This document shows positions 1 through 9,208 of a DNA stretch of 35,911 nucleotides, one piece after another. The translations under genes were made by a program, and so were the position numbers. Position 1 is the stretch's first letter; each line of letters begins with the position of its first letter. Source of the stretch: Rhodospirillaceae bacterium (GTDB lineage: Bacteria; Pseudomonadota; Alphaproteobacteria; GCA-2731375); NCBI GenBank assembly GCA_018660265.1, contig JABJKS010000081.1, forward strand, positions 1 through 35,911, read 5' to 3'. The notes under the pieces are model-generated. The model searched no databases. It was not told where the DNA came from and saw nothing but the letters and a program-made list of their open reading frames with translations.

Positions 1-119
1 TCGCCCTTCAAAGCCTAAAAAGAGCCATCTACTACCTCACAAAGCCAATCCTTTGGATCACCAACACACTCTGCCAATATCCGGCCTGAAAACTTAAAGG
101 GCCAGAATTGGCGACTTTT
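1..119. other. Non-coding left edge
   Basis: This short stretch lies downstream of the stop codon of the minus-strand adenylating enzyme. I see no coding frame, convincing hairpin terminator or RNA gene in it. A neighbouring gene may start outside the window. Confidence 0.4.
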
Positions 120-1577
120 TCAACACACCCTGTGCCCCCATAATGGGCGTAAGTCTTTCACCCGTTCGTCCATCACCCGTTTTGCCTTGAATTCGGTCTT
201 CGGCAGGGTGTCGGGCGCGATGACCTCGACGTCGACCCGGACTTCGATCTCAACCCGGACGGCGGCGGCGACTTGTTCGACCAGGGCGGAAGCCGGTCCA
301 TGCTCGGGGTGTTCGACGATGACTTTCATCACGTCCATGCCGTCCTCGGCTCGGCTGGACAGAACGATCTGGAATTCATCCCCCAGGCCGGCGATGGCGC
401 GCACGGCTTTTTCGATCTGGGTGGGGAAGAATTTGATGCCGCGCAGATTGATCAGGTCATCGGCCCGGCCGGCAAAGCAACCCATGGCCCTGGCGTGGCT
501 GCGGCCACAGGCACAGGCCGCGTGGTTCAGGGTGGTGAAATCACCCACCAGGAACCGTAGTTGCGGGGAGCTTTCAGAAATCAGATTGCTGCAAACGGAC
601 AGGCCGCGTTCTCCCGGCACAGTGGGTTGGTGGGTTTCAGGATCAATGGTTTCCCAAATTTGCAGATCTTCCATCAGATGCAGGAAATGTCCATCTTCGC
701 CCGCGCCACTGGCAGCACAGGCATAGCCGCCCGCCTGGGGCGCGGCCTCGGTACAGCCATAGAATTCCATCAACTTGGCGGACCATAGATCTTCCAGCTT
801 CTCCCGCGTCGGGTCGATGGCCATGGCGGGCTCGCCGGCGCAGAACAGCTTGGTGATCGACGTTGCGCTGGGATCCAGGCCCATATCCTGCATGACCCGG
901 CCCAGATACAGGGCATAGGATGGCGTGCAACACAGCACCGTCGGCTTGAACCGTTCCACCACGGCGGCGCGCATTTTGCCGTCCATGCCGCCGCCGGGAA
1001 TAATCCCGATGCCCATCTTGGCCAGGCCCATCTGCACCCCCCAGGCCCAGACATGGGGACCATAGCCGGACATCATGAAGACCGTGTCCGCCGGGGTGAA
1101 GCCCATGGCATGCATGGCCCGGGCATTGGACCAGGCCCAGTATTCCCGATCAATCTGAGAGTATCGAAAAACCCGCGGCGTACCCGTGGTGCCGGAGGTT
1201 GAAAACAACATCCAGCCCCGGCTGGCCCAAAGATCATCGGACAAGGTGGTGTAATGGCCAAAGGGCGGGTTGGCCTCCACATCAGCGGTCATTTCCGATT
1301 TGTCCACCACCGGCCATTTGACCAAATCCTCGATCGAGGCGATATCCGTCGGTGCCAGGCCCAGGCGGTCAAACCGGTCACGATAGAAATCGCTGTTTTC
1401 ATACAGGAACGGCGTTACAACCCGGAGCTTTTCGTTCTGTATTGTCACCAATTCGTCGCGGGAGGCAGCATCAAGGCGCGGCGACCACATGGCATCATTG
1501 GCGGCCCGGTCCGGGTCGTGTTTGAACTTGGCCAGAGTGGCCAGCCAATCAGCTCTGGTTTTTTCCGCCCGGCTCAT
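120..1577 (-). CDS. Phenylacetate-CoA ligase-like adenylating enzyme
   Basis: A 485-aa member of the ANL (acyl-CoA synthetase) superfamily, closest in layout to PaaK, which converts an aryl or acyl acid to its CoA thioester through an acyl-AMP. The ATP-binding loop STSGTTGTPR lies near residues 127-136, and the adenine-site motif EFYGCTEAAP is mid-protein. The C-terminal hinge is FAGRADDLINLRGIKFFP, typical of PaaK rather than of long-chain acyl-CoA ligases. A CACGRSH segment precedes the hinge and may be a small metal- or structure-forming loop. The start follows the purD stop by 7 bases, so the two are probably cotranscribed. No other aromatic-degradation gene is adjacent, so the substrate is unknown. 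The family call is firm; phenylacetate as substrate is only a guess. Confidence 0.85.
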   Translation of the reverse strand: MSRAEKTRADWLATLAKFKHDPDRAANDAMWSPRLDAASRDELVTIQNEKLRVVTPFLYENSDFYRDRFDRLGLAPTDIASIEDLVKWPVVDKSEMTADVEANPPFGHYTTLSDDLWASRGWMLFSTSGTTGTPRVFRYSQIDREYWAWSNARAMHAMGFTPADTVFMMSGYGPHVWAWGVQMGLAKMGIGIIPGGGMDGKMRAAVVERFKPTVLCCTPSYALYLGRVMQDMGLDPSATSITKLFCAGEPAMAIDPTREKLEDLWSAKLMEFYGCTEAAPQAGGYACAASGAGEDGHFLHLMEDLQIWETIDPETHQPTVPGERGLSVCSNLISESSPQLRFLVGDFTTLNHAACACGRSHARAMGCFAGRADDLINLRGIKFFPTQIEKAVRAIAGLGDEFQIVLSSRAEDGMDVMKVIVEHPEHGPASALVEQVAAAVRVEIEVRVDVEVIAPDTLPKTEFKAKRVMDERVKDLRPLWGHRVC

Positions 1578-1584
1578 CCTCTGG

Positions 1585-2892
1585 CTATTCCCCCTCTTGC
1601 TCCGCTTTCTCTTCCCGTGCCACCGCGCGCCAGCCTATATCCCGGCGGCAGAAGCCTTCCGGCCAATCAATGGCATCAACACCCTGATAAGCCCGCCCCC
1701 GTGCTGTTCTGATATCAGACCCTTGAGCCGTGATGCCAAGGACACGCCCGCCGTTGGCGAGAATTTTGTCGCCCTCAGCGCCGGTCCCCAACTTGGTGCC
1801 GGCATGTAGAACAGAGACACCGGCAATGGCCTCCGCACCGGAGATATTCTTGATTTCGCTGCCTTTGCCATAGTCGCCGGGATAGCCCTGGGCCGCCATG
1901 ACAACGGTAATTGCGGCCCTGTCCGACCAATCCACCTCGTAACCGGCCAACTGTCCTTTCGCAGCAGCAACAAGGGCTGCCAAAGGATCGCTTTGCCAGC
2001 GTGCCAGCAAAACTTGGCATTCCGGGTCACCAAAGCGAACATTATATTCGATCAACTGAGGCCCCCGGTCGGTGATCATCAGGCCCGCAAACAAAAGACC
2101 CTTAAAGGGCCGGCCATCCTGTTCCATGGCCCGCATGGTGGGCAGGATAATCCGTTCCATGGTTTTCTGGCACATCTCGTCCGTCATGACCGGAGCCGGG
2201 GAATAGGCCCCCATGCCACCCGTATTGGGCCCCACATCGCCCTCGCCCACCGCCTTATGATCCTGGGCCGTTGCCAGGGGCAGGGCGTTGCGGCCATCGC
2301 ACAGGGCAAAGAAACTGGCTTCCTCCCCCACCATAAACTGCTCCACCACAATGGCATCACCTGCCGCGCCGAATTGCCCGCCCAGAATATCCTCTGCGGC
2401 GGCCAAAGCTTCCTCAGTGGTTGCACAGACAATGGCACCCTTACCCGCTGCCAGACCGTCCACCTTGACCACGATGGGCGCGCCCCGGTCCTGGATATAT
2501 TCCCTGGCCTTGTCCAGATCGGTAAACTTCTCAAATGCAGCGGTCGGTATATTGTGTTTCTTACACAGATTTTTCGTAAAGACTTTCGAGCCTTCCAGAA
2601 TGGCGGCCCGGGCATTGGGGCCAAAGGCCAGAATGCCCTCCCGGTCAAGGCGGTCAATGATGCCATCCACCAACGGGCCTTCGGGCCCGACGATGACAAA
2701 ATCCACCGCCTCGTCCCGGCAATAGGCAACGATGCCATCAAAATCATCGACCGCAATATCAACACATTCGGCCAAACGTGCGATACCGCCATTGCCTGGC
2801 GCGCAGCTTAACCGGGTTGCCAATGGTGAACGCGCCACCCCCCAACATAGCGCGTGCTCCCGCCCGCCCGCGCCGATAACCAGTACATGCAT
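1585..2892 (-). CDS. purD: Phosphoribosylamine-glycine ligase
   Basis: GAR synthetase (about 435 aa) joins glycine to phosphoribosylamine using ATP in the second step of de novo purine synthesis, in the cytosol. The N-terminus reads MHVLVIGAGGREHALCW, the family's N-domain glycine-rich loop. The ATP-grasp region contains VVKVDGLAAGKGAIVC, PNTGGMGAYSPAP and EYNVRFGDPECQ, all hallmark PurD segments. An upstream in-frame TTG at 2919 would add nine residues. I prefer ATG at 2892 because the family begins exactly at this motif and an AGAGG Shine-Dalgarno-like stretch lies about 10 bases upstream. It is divergent from xseA and leads into the downstream ligase gene. Confidence 0.96.
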   Translation of the reverse strand: MHVLVIGAGGREHALCWGVARSPLATRLSCAPGNGGIARLAECVDIAVDDFDGIVAYCRDEAVDFVIVGPEGPLVDGIIDRLDREGILAFGPNARAAILEGSKVFTKNLCKKHNIPTAAFEKFTDLDKAREYIQDRGAPIVVKVDGLAAGKGAIVCATTEEALAAAEDILGGQFGAAGDAIVVEQFMVGEEASFFALCDGRNALPLATAQDHKAVGEGDVGPNTGGMGAYSPAPVMTDEMCQKTMERIILPTMRAMEQDGRPFKGLLFAGLMITDRGPQLIEYNVRFGDPECQVLLARWQSDPLAALVAAAKGQLAGYEVDWSDRAAITVVMAAQGYPGDYGKGSEIKNISGAEAIAGVSVLHAGTKLGTGAEGDKILANGGRVLGITAQGSDIRTARGRAYQGVDAIDWPEGFCRRDIGWRAVAREEKAEQEGE

Positions 2893-2924
2893 TCCTTCGA
2901 ACCTCTTTAGACTATTCAATACCG

Positions 2925-2952
2925 TTTACACCGTTGGCCCCCCTTGTATCAT
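2925..2952 (+). promoter_or_regulatory. Candidate sigma-70 promoter for xseA
   Basis: TTTACA (2925-2930) and TATCAT (2947-2952) are separated by 16 bases. Each hexamer differs from consensus at one position. Transcription would start near 2960, about 47 bases before the xseA ATG. The assignment is by eye only. Confidence 0.45.
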
Positions 2953-3006
2953 AGCCGGGCAAGAGCGAAAGCAGATGATCGCGGATAAAGTCGAGGTTTA
3001 TGGGCA

Positions 3007-4503
3007 ATGACCGAAAATGGTGCCAAAGGTGATGCCAAAAGTGATTCTGGCAGCGTGCCCAATTTGCCGGAATATTCCGTTTCTGAAATAGCCTCTGCCG
3101 TTAAGCGGACGGTGGAGGATAATTTCGGCTACGTGCGTGTGCGGGGTGAAGTATCGGGCTTTATGGCGGCGCGTTCGGGGCATATGTATTTCTCCCTGAA
3201 GGATGACCGGGCGGTGATCGACAGCGTGGTTTGGCGCGGCAGCGCCGGAAAACTGCGCTTTCGCCCCGAAGATGGCCTGGAGGTGATTTGCACCGGCAAG
3301 CTGACCACCTATGCCCCCCGCTCCCGTTACCAGTTGGTGGTGGAGGCGATGGAACCGGCAGGCGTCGGCGCCCTGATGGCCTTGCTGGAGGAGCGGCGCA
3401 AAAAGCTGGCGGCAGAGGGCCTATTTGCAGAAGAGCGAAAGCAGCCCCTGCCCTATTTGCCGGGCGTCATCGGCGTGGTGACATCACCCACCGGCGCAGT
3501 GATTCGCGACATCCTGCACCGCCTGCGGGATCGCTTCCCCAGCCGCGTGCTGCTATGGCCGGTCCTGGTTCAGGGTAAGGGGTCGGAAGATCAGATCGCC
3601 GCTGCCATCCGTGGCTTCAATGCATTGGGCGAAGGGTCATCCGTGCCCCGCCCGGATCTGCTGATCGTCGCCCGTGGCGGCGGCTCTATCGAGGATCTGT
3701 GGGCCTTTAATGAGGAAGTCGTTGCCAGAGCCGTGGCGGAGAGTGAAATCCCCCTGATCTCGGCCGTGGGGCACGAAACAGACACCACATTGATCGATTT
3801 CGTCTCTGACCGACGCGCACCGACGCCCACGGCCGCGGCGGAAATCGCCGTGCCCGTGCGGGCCGAATTGGTGGCAACAACCCAGGATCTGGACCGGCGT
3901 CTTGGCCTGGGGGCGCAAAGGTTATTGGCGGAGCGGCGGCGGGATCTGGAGGGTCTGGCCCGTGGTCTGCGCGGGCCCCGGGATTTACTGGCCCTGGCCC
4001 GCCAGCGTCTGGATGAGGGGGCGGAACGCTTGCACCGCGCCCTGCTGACCTTTGGGACCGAAAAGCGCAACAGCCTGACCGCTATTACCGCCCGCCTGCG
4101 GCCAAGGCTGGTGTTGGAAGTCGTGGAAGGCGGCGGGCGGAGCCTGCGTGATTTCGATGGCCGCCTGCACCGCGCCGCCCAAGGTCGCATCAACGAACAT
4201 CGCATGCGCCTTTTGGGTCAGAGCAAACTGCTCGATAGTTTGAGTTTCGAGAGGGTGTTGGAACGGGGCTATGCCATGGTGCGCCACCGTGATGGCGGCG
4301 TCGTCATGGCCGCTGCCGGTACCACGGCAGGGGATAGCCTGGATATACGCTTTCATGATGGCGAGGTCGCCGTCACCGTCGATGGCGGGGCCAAAACAAC
4401 GGCACGAAAAACGACGGTCAGGCCCAAGACCAAAGCCACCCCTAATGCGACATCTAAGACAACGCCCAAAACACCCTCCAAGGATCAGGGGTCATTATTC
4501 TGA
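3007..4503 (+). CDS. xseA: Exodeoxyribonuclease VII large subunit
   Basis: XseA (498 aa) is the catalytic and DNA-binding subunit of ExoVII, which with XseB degrades single-stranded DNA during repair. The N-terminal OB-fold (about residues 18-110) includes YSVSEIASAVKRTVED and GHMYFSLKDDRAVIDSVVW. The central catalytic domain holds VTSPTGAVIRDILHR, LIVARGGGSIEDLWAFNEE and the HETDTTLIDFVSDRRAPTPT block. A long helical stretch follows. The last 40 or so residues are a Lys/Thr/Pro-rich tail that looks disordered and basic, probably lineage-specific. The TGA overlaps the next ATG by one base (TGATG), so the downstream peptidase is translationally coupled. The small subunit gene xseB is not in the window. 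Confidence 0.96.
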   Translation: MTENGAKGDAKSDSGSVPNLPEYSVSEIASAVKRTVEDNFGYVRVRGEVSGFMAARSGHMYFSLKDDRAVIDSVVWRGSAGKLRFRPEDGLEVICTGKLTTYAPRSRYQLVVEAMEPAGVGALMALLEERRKKLAAEGLFAEERKQPLPYLPGVIGVVTSPTGAVIRDILHRLRDRFPSRVLLWPVLVQGKGSEDQIAAAIRGFNALGEGSSVPRPDLLIVARGGGSIEDLWAFNEEVVARAVAESEIPLISAVGHETDTTLIDFVSDRRAPTPTAAAEIAVPVRAELVATTQDLDRRLGLGAQRLLAERRRDLEGLARGLRGPRDLLALARQRLDEGAERLHRALLTFGTEKRNSLTAITARLRPRLVLEVVEGGGRSLRDFDGRLHRAAQGRINEHRMRLLGQSKLLDSLSFERVLERGYAMVRHRDGGVVMAAAGTTAGDSLDIRFHDGEVAVTVDGGAKTTARKTTVRPKTKATPNATSKTTPKTPSKDQGSLF

Positions 4504-5312
4504 TGCGCATTTGGCTTTTCTGCCTGCTGACATTTTGGTCCGGAACGGCATTGGCCCAAGCCCCGGATCTGAGAGGTAATTTCACCCAAGGCGGCTTGGT
4601 ACAGGGTGTCACCGTCCCAGGGACCAAAATTGAGTTTCAGGGCCGTGTGGTTCGTGTTGATGACAACGGCCGTTTCATCTTTGGCTTTGGCCGGGATTTT
4701 CCCAAAACCGCGCCCCTGTATTGGACCGGCACGGACGGCATCAGGCACAGCCGAATTTTGAATATCAAAGCCAGAACCTACAAGACCGAAAAGATAAAGG
4801 GCCTGCCGGCCAAGAAGGTTACACCGCCAAAAGACGTCCTGGCCCGCATTCGGCGGGAGAACAAATTGATTTCAGCGGTGCGGCGGAAAGACAGCGCCGC
4901 ATCCTGGTTCGAAAGCGGCTTTGCCTGGCCGCTGCCGGGCCGGATCAGTGGTGTTTACGGCAGCCAGCGCATCCTGAACGACAAGCCGCGACGGCCCCAT
5001 TACGGTTTGGATATCGCGGCCAAAACCGGTAGCCCGGTGCACACCTCCACCGACGGCAGGGTGGCTTTGGCGGAACGGGATTTGTTCTATACCGGCGGTA
5101 CGGTGATGCTGGATCACGGCCATGGCCTGACCTCCGTTTACATGCATCTGAACAGCGTCACCGTGAAGGTCGGGCAGTTTGTCCGCCAGGGTGAACAGAT
5201 CGGCACTGTCGGCAAAACAGGGCGGGCATCCGGGCCACATCTTGATTGGCGTTTGAACTGGTTCAACCAACGCCTGGACCCAGGCCTGTTACTGGGCCCG
5301 AAACCTAAATGA
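4503..5312 (+). CDS. Exported M23 (LytM-type) peptidase
   Basis: A 269-aa envelope protein. Residues 1-18 form a signal peptide (cleavage likely after GTALA), a beta-rich region follows, and the C-terminal M23 domain spans about residues 140-262. The zinc motif HYGLD (His166, Asp170) and the catalytic MHLN His215 are present. The usual HxH motif reads HLD here: His246 is kept, but the second histidine, normally a zinc ligand, is Asp248. The enzyme could therefore use an Asp ligand or be an inactive amidase activator or scaffold. It overlaps xseA by one base and ends 1 base from the convergent acyltransferase stop. The likely role is peptidoglycan cross-bridge cleavage or regulation of other hydrolases in the periplasm. 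Confidence 0.85.
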   Translation: MRIWLFCLLTFWSGTALAQAPDLRGNFTQGGLVQGVTVPGTKIEFQGRVVRVDDNGRFIFGFGRDFPKTAPLYWTGTDGIRHSRILNIKARTYKTEKIKGLPAKKVTPPKDVLARIRRENKLISAVRRKDSAASWFESGFAWPLPGRISGVYGSQRILNDKPRRPHYGLDIAAKTGSPVHTSTDGRVALAERDLFYTGGTVMLDHGHGLTSVYMHLNSVTVKVGQFVRQGEQIGTVGKTGRASGPHLDWRLNWFNQRLDPGLLLGPKPK

Positions 5313-5313
5313 T

Positions 5314-6198
5314 CTATTTCGGCCAGCGATTGTGCGGCCACAGCCATTGTTCAGGCCGGGCCCTGATCCAGCCTTCCAATATATCGTTGACCTGGGCCAT
5401 CAGAGAGGCGACGTCGTCCTGATGGTCGTCGGTCTTGGCGAAGACTAACGGCGCGGCAACGGTAATGCGAAAAGATGCCCCGTTGAGGCGTTCGCAATTA
5501 ACCGGCAAAACCTTGATATCCTGGCGCAAGGCCAATTGCGCCAGGGCCGGGGCGGTCATGGCCGTCTGGCCAAAAAAATCTACCGGGATGCCGTCATTCA
5601 TTTTTTGATCCACCAGCATGGCGATGGAATGGCCTTGCTTCAACGCTGACAGAATACCCCGCGCGGCAGACCGCCCTTTCGCCAGGGCGCTGAGGACGAC
5701 GCCGTCGCGCAGCCGGTACAGCCATTTATCGATCAGAGGGTTATTCGGTGCCCGGTAGATCGCATGTAAGGGACGGCCATATCTCGATATCACCATGGGC
5801 ATTAATTCCCAGTTCGCCAAATGACCACTGAACAAAATGACAGGCTGCCCTTGATCATAGGCGGGCCTGAGATATTCACTGCCAATCACCTGGATCTGTC
5901 CGGGGCCGGGCGTGTCTTCGGTCAGCGTAAATTTTTTCAGATGCGGCAACTCGGCCATTGCCCGGCCTAAATTCTGCCAAACGCCCATATTTATGACGGC
6001 CCGCTGTTCCTGGCTTAGTTCCGGCAGCGCCCGGCGCAAATTACGCTCCACCCGTGCCCGCAGGGGCGGTAGATAGGCCAAGGCTCTACCCAACACGGCA
6101 CCTAGATCCGAAGCGGTCGCCAGGGGCAGTGATGCAAAAAGGGCCCAAAACAGGCGCACCAGGAAATATTCCAATCGATAACGGATCGGATGCTTCAT
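5314..6198 (-). CDS. Lipid A lauroyl/myristoyl acyltransferase (LpxL/HtrB family)
   Basis: This inner-membrane enzyme (294 aa) belongs to the LpxL/LpxM family, which adds a secondary acyl chain to Kdo-lipid IVA or related lipid A precursors. It has an N-terminal hydrophobic anchor (YFLVRLFWALFASLPL) and the HX4E catalytic motif GHLANWE (His126, Glu131). YRAPNNPLIDKWLYRLRDG follows, then a conserved MLVDQKMNDGIPVDFFG block. Its start overlaps the lpxK stop by four bases (ATGA), which indicates translational coupling at the end of the lipid A operon. Acyl chain length and position cannot be read from the sequence. Confidence 0.92.
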   Translation of the reverse strand: MKHPIRYRLEYFLVRLFWALFASLPLATASDLGAVLGRALAYLPPLRARVERNLRRALPELSQEQRAVINMGVWQNLGRAMAELPHLKKFTLTEDTPGPGQIQVIGSEYLRPAYDQGQPVILFSGHLANWELMPMVISRYGRPLHAIYRAPNNPLIDKWLYRLRDGVVLSALAKGRSAARGILSALKQGHSIAMLVDQKMNDGIPVDFFGQTAMTAPALAQLALRQDIKVLPVNCERLNGASFRITVAAPLVFAKTDDHQDDVASLMAQVNDILEGWIRARPEQWLWPHNRWPK

Positions 6199-7169
6199 GG
6201 CGAAGTACCCAGGGTGCGGTCCAACAGAAAGTCCAGGTCAGGGACGTTATCAAATTCCAGTGCGACATCAATCACCGTCACCATGGCGCTGGCCTGGGCA
6301 GGCAGGCGCACGGCGTCTTTGGCAGTGGTAACGGCCAGCCCGCCCTGGCTTTGTGCCGCCTCTACCAGTTTCCAGATTTCATCCTCGCGGTATGGATGAT
6401 GGTCGGGAAATGCCTGCACGCCGACGACCTCTGCACCAAGCTCCCGTACCGTGTGGAAAAACCTCTCGGGGCGGCCAATGCCCGCAAAGGCCAGAACCTT
6501 TTGCCCGCGAAGGATCAGGGCCGTAGCATCGGGGATCAGGCGTGCGGTCAAAATCGGCAGCCGGAAATCAGGCAGAAATGCCGGCGTCTCCCCGGTCTGC
6601 AACAAAACTATGCCCTGGGCCCGCGCCAGGCCGACAGCAATAGACTCCCGCAAGGGTCCCGCAGGATGCACCCGGCCATTGCCCAGGCCATAGGCCGCAT
6701 CAATGACCAGCAATGACAAATCCTTGGCCAGACCAGGATTTTGAAAACCATCATCCATAATGATGGCCTGGGCCCCGGCAGCGATAGCGGCCCTGGCACC
6801 TTTCGCGCGATCACGGGAAATCCAGGCCGGTCCTGCCGCCGCCAGTAACAACGGTTCATCACCCACATCATTGGCATCGTGACGATTTGGATCTACCTGA
6901 AGCGGTCCGGTCAGGCGGCCGCCGTGGCCCCGGCTTAAAAAATGCGCCGCAATGCCCCGGCGGGCCAGGGCCCGGCCAACCGCCAGCGCGGTCGGTGTTT
7001 TGCCCGCACCGCCTGCCACAAGATTACCAATACAGATCACCGGCACGTCTACTTGCCGGGGCGTGGATATCGCCCAGCGCAAACGTCCGAGGGCGTCATA
7101 CAGCCAGGCGAGGGGTTGCAGGCACCAGGCCAGAATACCGTTCCGACGCCAAAATTCAGGCGCCTGCAC
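6195..7169 (-). CDS. lpxK: Tetraacyldisaccharide 4'-kinase
   Basis: LpxK (324 aa) phosphorylates the 4' position of the lipid A disaccharide to give lipid IVA, at the cytoplasmic face of the inner membrane. The N-terminal amphipathic helix is followed by the P-loop IGNLVAGGAGKTPTALAVG (about residues 48-66). Other family blocks are LSRGHGG, AIIMDDGFQNPGLAKDLSLL and GIGRPERFFHTVRELGAEV. The DDGFQ motif contributes to catalysis in this family. The start lies inside the end of waaA (14-base overlap) and the stop overlaps the next acyltransferase. Gene order waaA-lpxK-lpxL follows late lipid A synthesis. Confidence 0.95.
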   Translation of the reverse strand: MQAPEFWRRNGILAWCLQPLAWLYDALGRLRWAISTPRQVDVPVICIGNLVAGGAGKTPTALAVGRALARRGIAAHFLSRGHGGRLTGPLQVDPNRHDANDVGDEPLLLAAAGPAWISRDRAKGARAAIAAGAQAIIMDDGFQNPGLAKDLSLLVIDAAYGLGNGRVHPAGPLRESIAVGLARAQGIVLLQTGETPAFLPDFRLPILTARLIPDATALILRGQKVLAFAGIGRPERFFHTVRELGAEVVGVQAFPDHHPYREDEIWKLVEAAQSQGGLAVTTAKDAVRLPAQASAMVTVIDVALEFDNVPDLDFLLDRTLGTSP

Positions 7170-8472
7170 GGTCGATATCCAAACGCTGGTGTTGCCGTTG
7201 TTCTGGGGATTGACTGGGCAGCAGGGGTGCCAGCTGCTGCAATATTGCCGCTAACACATCATCGCCATCATCAGCTGCAGTCGCCGCAGCCTTGGCCCGA
7301 CGATCAACCTCGACCCCATCGCTTAGCAACAGCGCCACCTGATCAACCAGATCATCCTGGTTTGCAATTTCCCGCGCGCCGCCACTGTTGATCATGGCTG
7401 TGGCCTGATCCGTGAAGTTGAACATATGCCGCCCGAACAACAGGGCGGCGTCCAGGCGGGCCGCCTCCAGGGGGTTTTGGCCACCATGTTCAACCAAGGA
7501 GCCGCCCATGAGAACGATATTTGCCAGGCGATAATAAAGCCCCATCTCCCCCATGCTGTCGCCCAGATAGATTGCCGTGTCATCACCGACCGCCTGCCCC
7601 AAACTGCGCCTGGCAGTTGACAGGCCCATGTTCGCCAGGTCCACGGCAATATCGTCGCCCCGATTGGCATGGCGGGGCACAATGATCGTCAGCAAATTTG
7701 GAAACCGCATAACCAATTGGCGGTGAACTTTGGCGATCATGACTTCTTCGCCTGGATGGGTGGAGGCGGCCAGCCATCGCGGTCGCCGACCAAACATAAC
7801 CTTCACAGCATGCAGCTCACGGGGATCGGCAGACAGAGGCGGCGAGGCGGCCTTCAGATTGCCCAGGAAACTCACGTTATGAGCCCCCAAAGTCGCCAGC
7901 CGCCCGGCATCAGGGGCGCTTTGCGCCATACAGAATTGGAACGACTGCAACAACGGCCTGGCCAAAAACGGCAGCCGACGCCAGCGGCGAAATGAACTTT
8001 CCGACATGCGCGCATTGATTAATGCCATGGCCACGCCCCGTTCCCTGGTTTGATGGATCAAATTCGGCCACAATTCGGATTCCACCCAAAGCGCCAGATC
8101 AGGCTGCCAGTGATCGAGAAACCGGCCAACGCTGGCGGGTTGATCCACGGGGACGTATTGATGCACGGCGCGGGCGGGTAGGCGGTCCGCCATGATCCGG
8201 GCCGAGGTTACGGTACCCGACGTCAACAACACATGCAGGTTTTCGTCTTGTTGCAACAGCCGCTCTATCAACGGCAACACCGAGATAACCTCCCCCACCG
8301 AGGCCCCGTGCACCCAGATCAGGGGACCAGGCGGGCGGGATTTGCCCGGTTCCCCCAATCGTTCCCGAAAGCGCACCGGATCTTCCTTGCCCTGCCGCAG
8401 ACGCCGGCGCAAATACCAGTCGATCAACGGTGCCAACAGGCGCGTCATAGCGGCATACATTCCGTATGTCAT
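7156..8472 (-). CDS. waaA: Kdo transferase
   Basis: WaaA/KdtA (438 aa) is a GT30 glycosyltransferase that adds Kdo sugars from CMP-Kdo to lipid IVA, peripheral to the inner membrane. A short N-terminal hydrophobic helix precedes the acceptor-binding motif IWVHGASVGEV (about residues 51-61), whose Glu is the family's catalytic base. The donor-binding C-terminal half has AASTHPGEE, IIVPRH, YLGDSMGEMGLYYRLA and the GGSLVEHGGQNPLEAA signature. The first ATG overlaps the upstream acyltransferase stop by four bases, which supports this start over the ATG five codons in. Whether it adds one or more Kdo units cannot be decided here. Confidence 0.95.
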   Translation of the reverse strand: MTYGMYAAMTRLLAPLIDWYLRRRLRQGKEDPVRFRERLGEPGKSRPPGPLIWVHGASVGEVISVLPLIERLLQQDENLHVLLTSGTVTSARIMADRLPARAVHQYVPVDQPASVGRFLDHWQPDLALWVESELWPNLIHQTRERGVAMALINARMSESSFRRWRRLPFLARPLLQSFQFCMAQSAPDAGRLATLGAHNVSFLGNLKAASPPLSADPRELHAVKVMFGRRPRWLAASTHPGEEVMIAKVHRQLVMRFPNLLTIIVPRHANRGDDIAVDLANMGLSTARRSLGQAVGDDTAIYLGDSMGEMGLYYRLANIVLMGGSLVEHGGQNPLEAARLDAALLFGRHMFNFTDQATAMINSGGAREIANQDDLVDQVALLLSDGVEVDRRAKAAATAADDGDDVLAAILQQLAPLLPSQSPEQRQHQRLDIDRAGA

Positions 8473-9203
8473 AACGCTGTTCCACGCTTGCTGTCAGGGG
8501 CACCGGCAAAGTCACCAAGAAGACGGTCTGCCCGTTCCATTGCGGCATCAAGTGCGGCTTCAAGCGACCGCCGGGCAGCTTCTTCCTGGGCCGGATTCAT
8601 TTTGCGATCCAGGATAACGGGCGCGCCATAGATTATCGCGCCCCTGGAACACGGCAGGGCCAATCGAAACCGGTCCCAGCTGGAAAAACTATGATGCCAT
8701 CGGGTGCTGATGATGACCGGCACCACCGGCGCGCCGGACAGCCGGGCCAAGGTGATGACACCGCTGCTCAAATACCGGGCCGGGCCACGGGGACCATCCG
8801 GCGTCACGCCAACGGAATGCCCCGCCTTCAATAAAGTCAGCATCTGGCGCAAGGCCACCGCGCCACCTTTATCCCGGTCCCGGTCCTGACGTTGGGTGGA
8901 ACCGCGCACCATGCGCATGCCAAAACGCGCCATAATCCGGGCCACCATCTCACCATCCCCGTGACGGGAAATCAGTAAATGCAGGGGGCTGGGGCCGGGC
9001 CAGGCCTTTGGTATCATCATCAGACGGCCATGCCACGTTATTGCGATGACAGCATGTCCCTGGGCCAGCAAATCCGGCAGAACATGGCCGTCCACGACCT
9101 GCCATCTTGTGGTGACGGTGACGAGGCGCACATACTGCGCCATCAAAACACCAATCATTGACTGGGCGAAAGCGGTATTGAAGAAACGTTTGCCCAGGCC
9201 CAC
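8469..9203 (-). CDS. DUF374 lysophospholipid acyltransferase-family protein
   Basis: A 244-aa protein of the DUF374 family, related to the PlsC/LPLAT acyltransferases and commonly found beside waaA in alphaproteobacteria. An N-terminal hydrophobic helix precedes the putative catalytic segment AITWHGRLMMIP. That segment is a divergent form of the HX4D motif. LISRHGDGEMVARIMARFG and the strongly conserved GVTPDGPRGPARYLSSGVI block follow. The reaction has not been assigned for this branch as far as I know. Its position between msbA and waaA, coupled by a 4-base overlap to waaA, suggests it acylates or handles lipid A or a membrane lipid needed for envelope assembly. Confidence 0.85.
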   Translation of the reverse strand: MGLGKRFFNTAFAQSMIGVLMAQYVRLVTVTTRWQVVDGHVLPDLLAQGHAVIAITWHGRLMMIPKAWPGPSPLHLLISRHGDGEMVARIMARFGMRMVRGSTQRQDRDRDKGGAVALRQMLTLLKAGHSVGVTPDGPRGPARYLSSGVITLARLSGAPVVPVIISTRWHHSFSSWDRFRLALPCSRGAIIYGAPVILDRKMNPAQEEAARRSLEAALDAAMERADRLLGDFAGAPDSKRGTAL

Positions 9204-9208
9204 CGATA

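Noticed and set aside
1993-2811. 272-codon plus-strand frame opposite purD
   Set aside because: Shadow of a well-supported gene, with His/Gly-rich composition typical of antisense frames.
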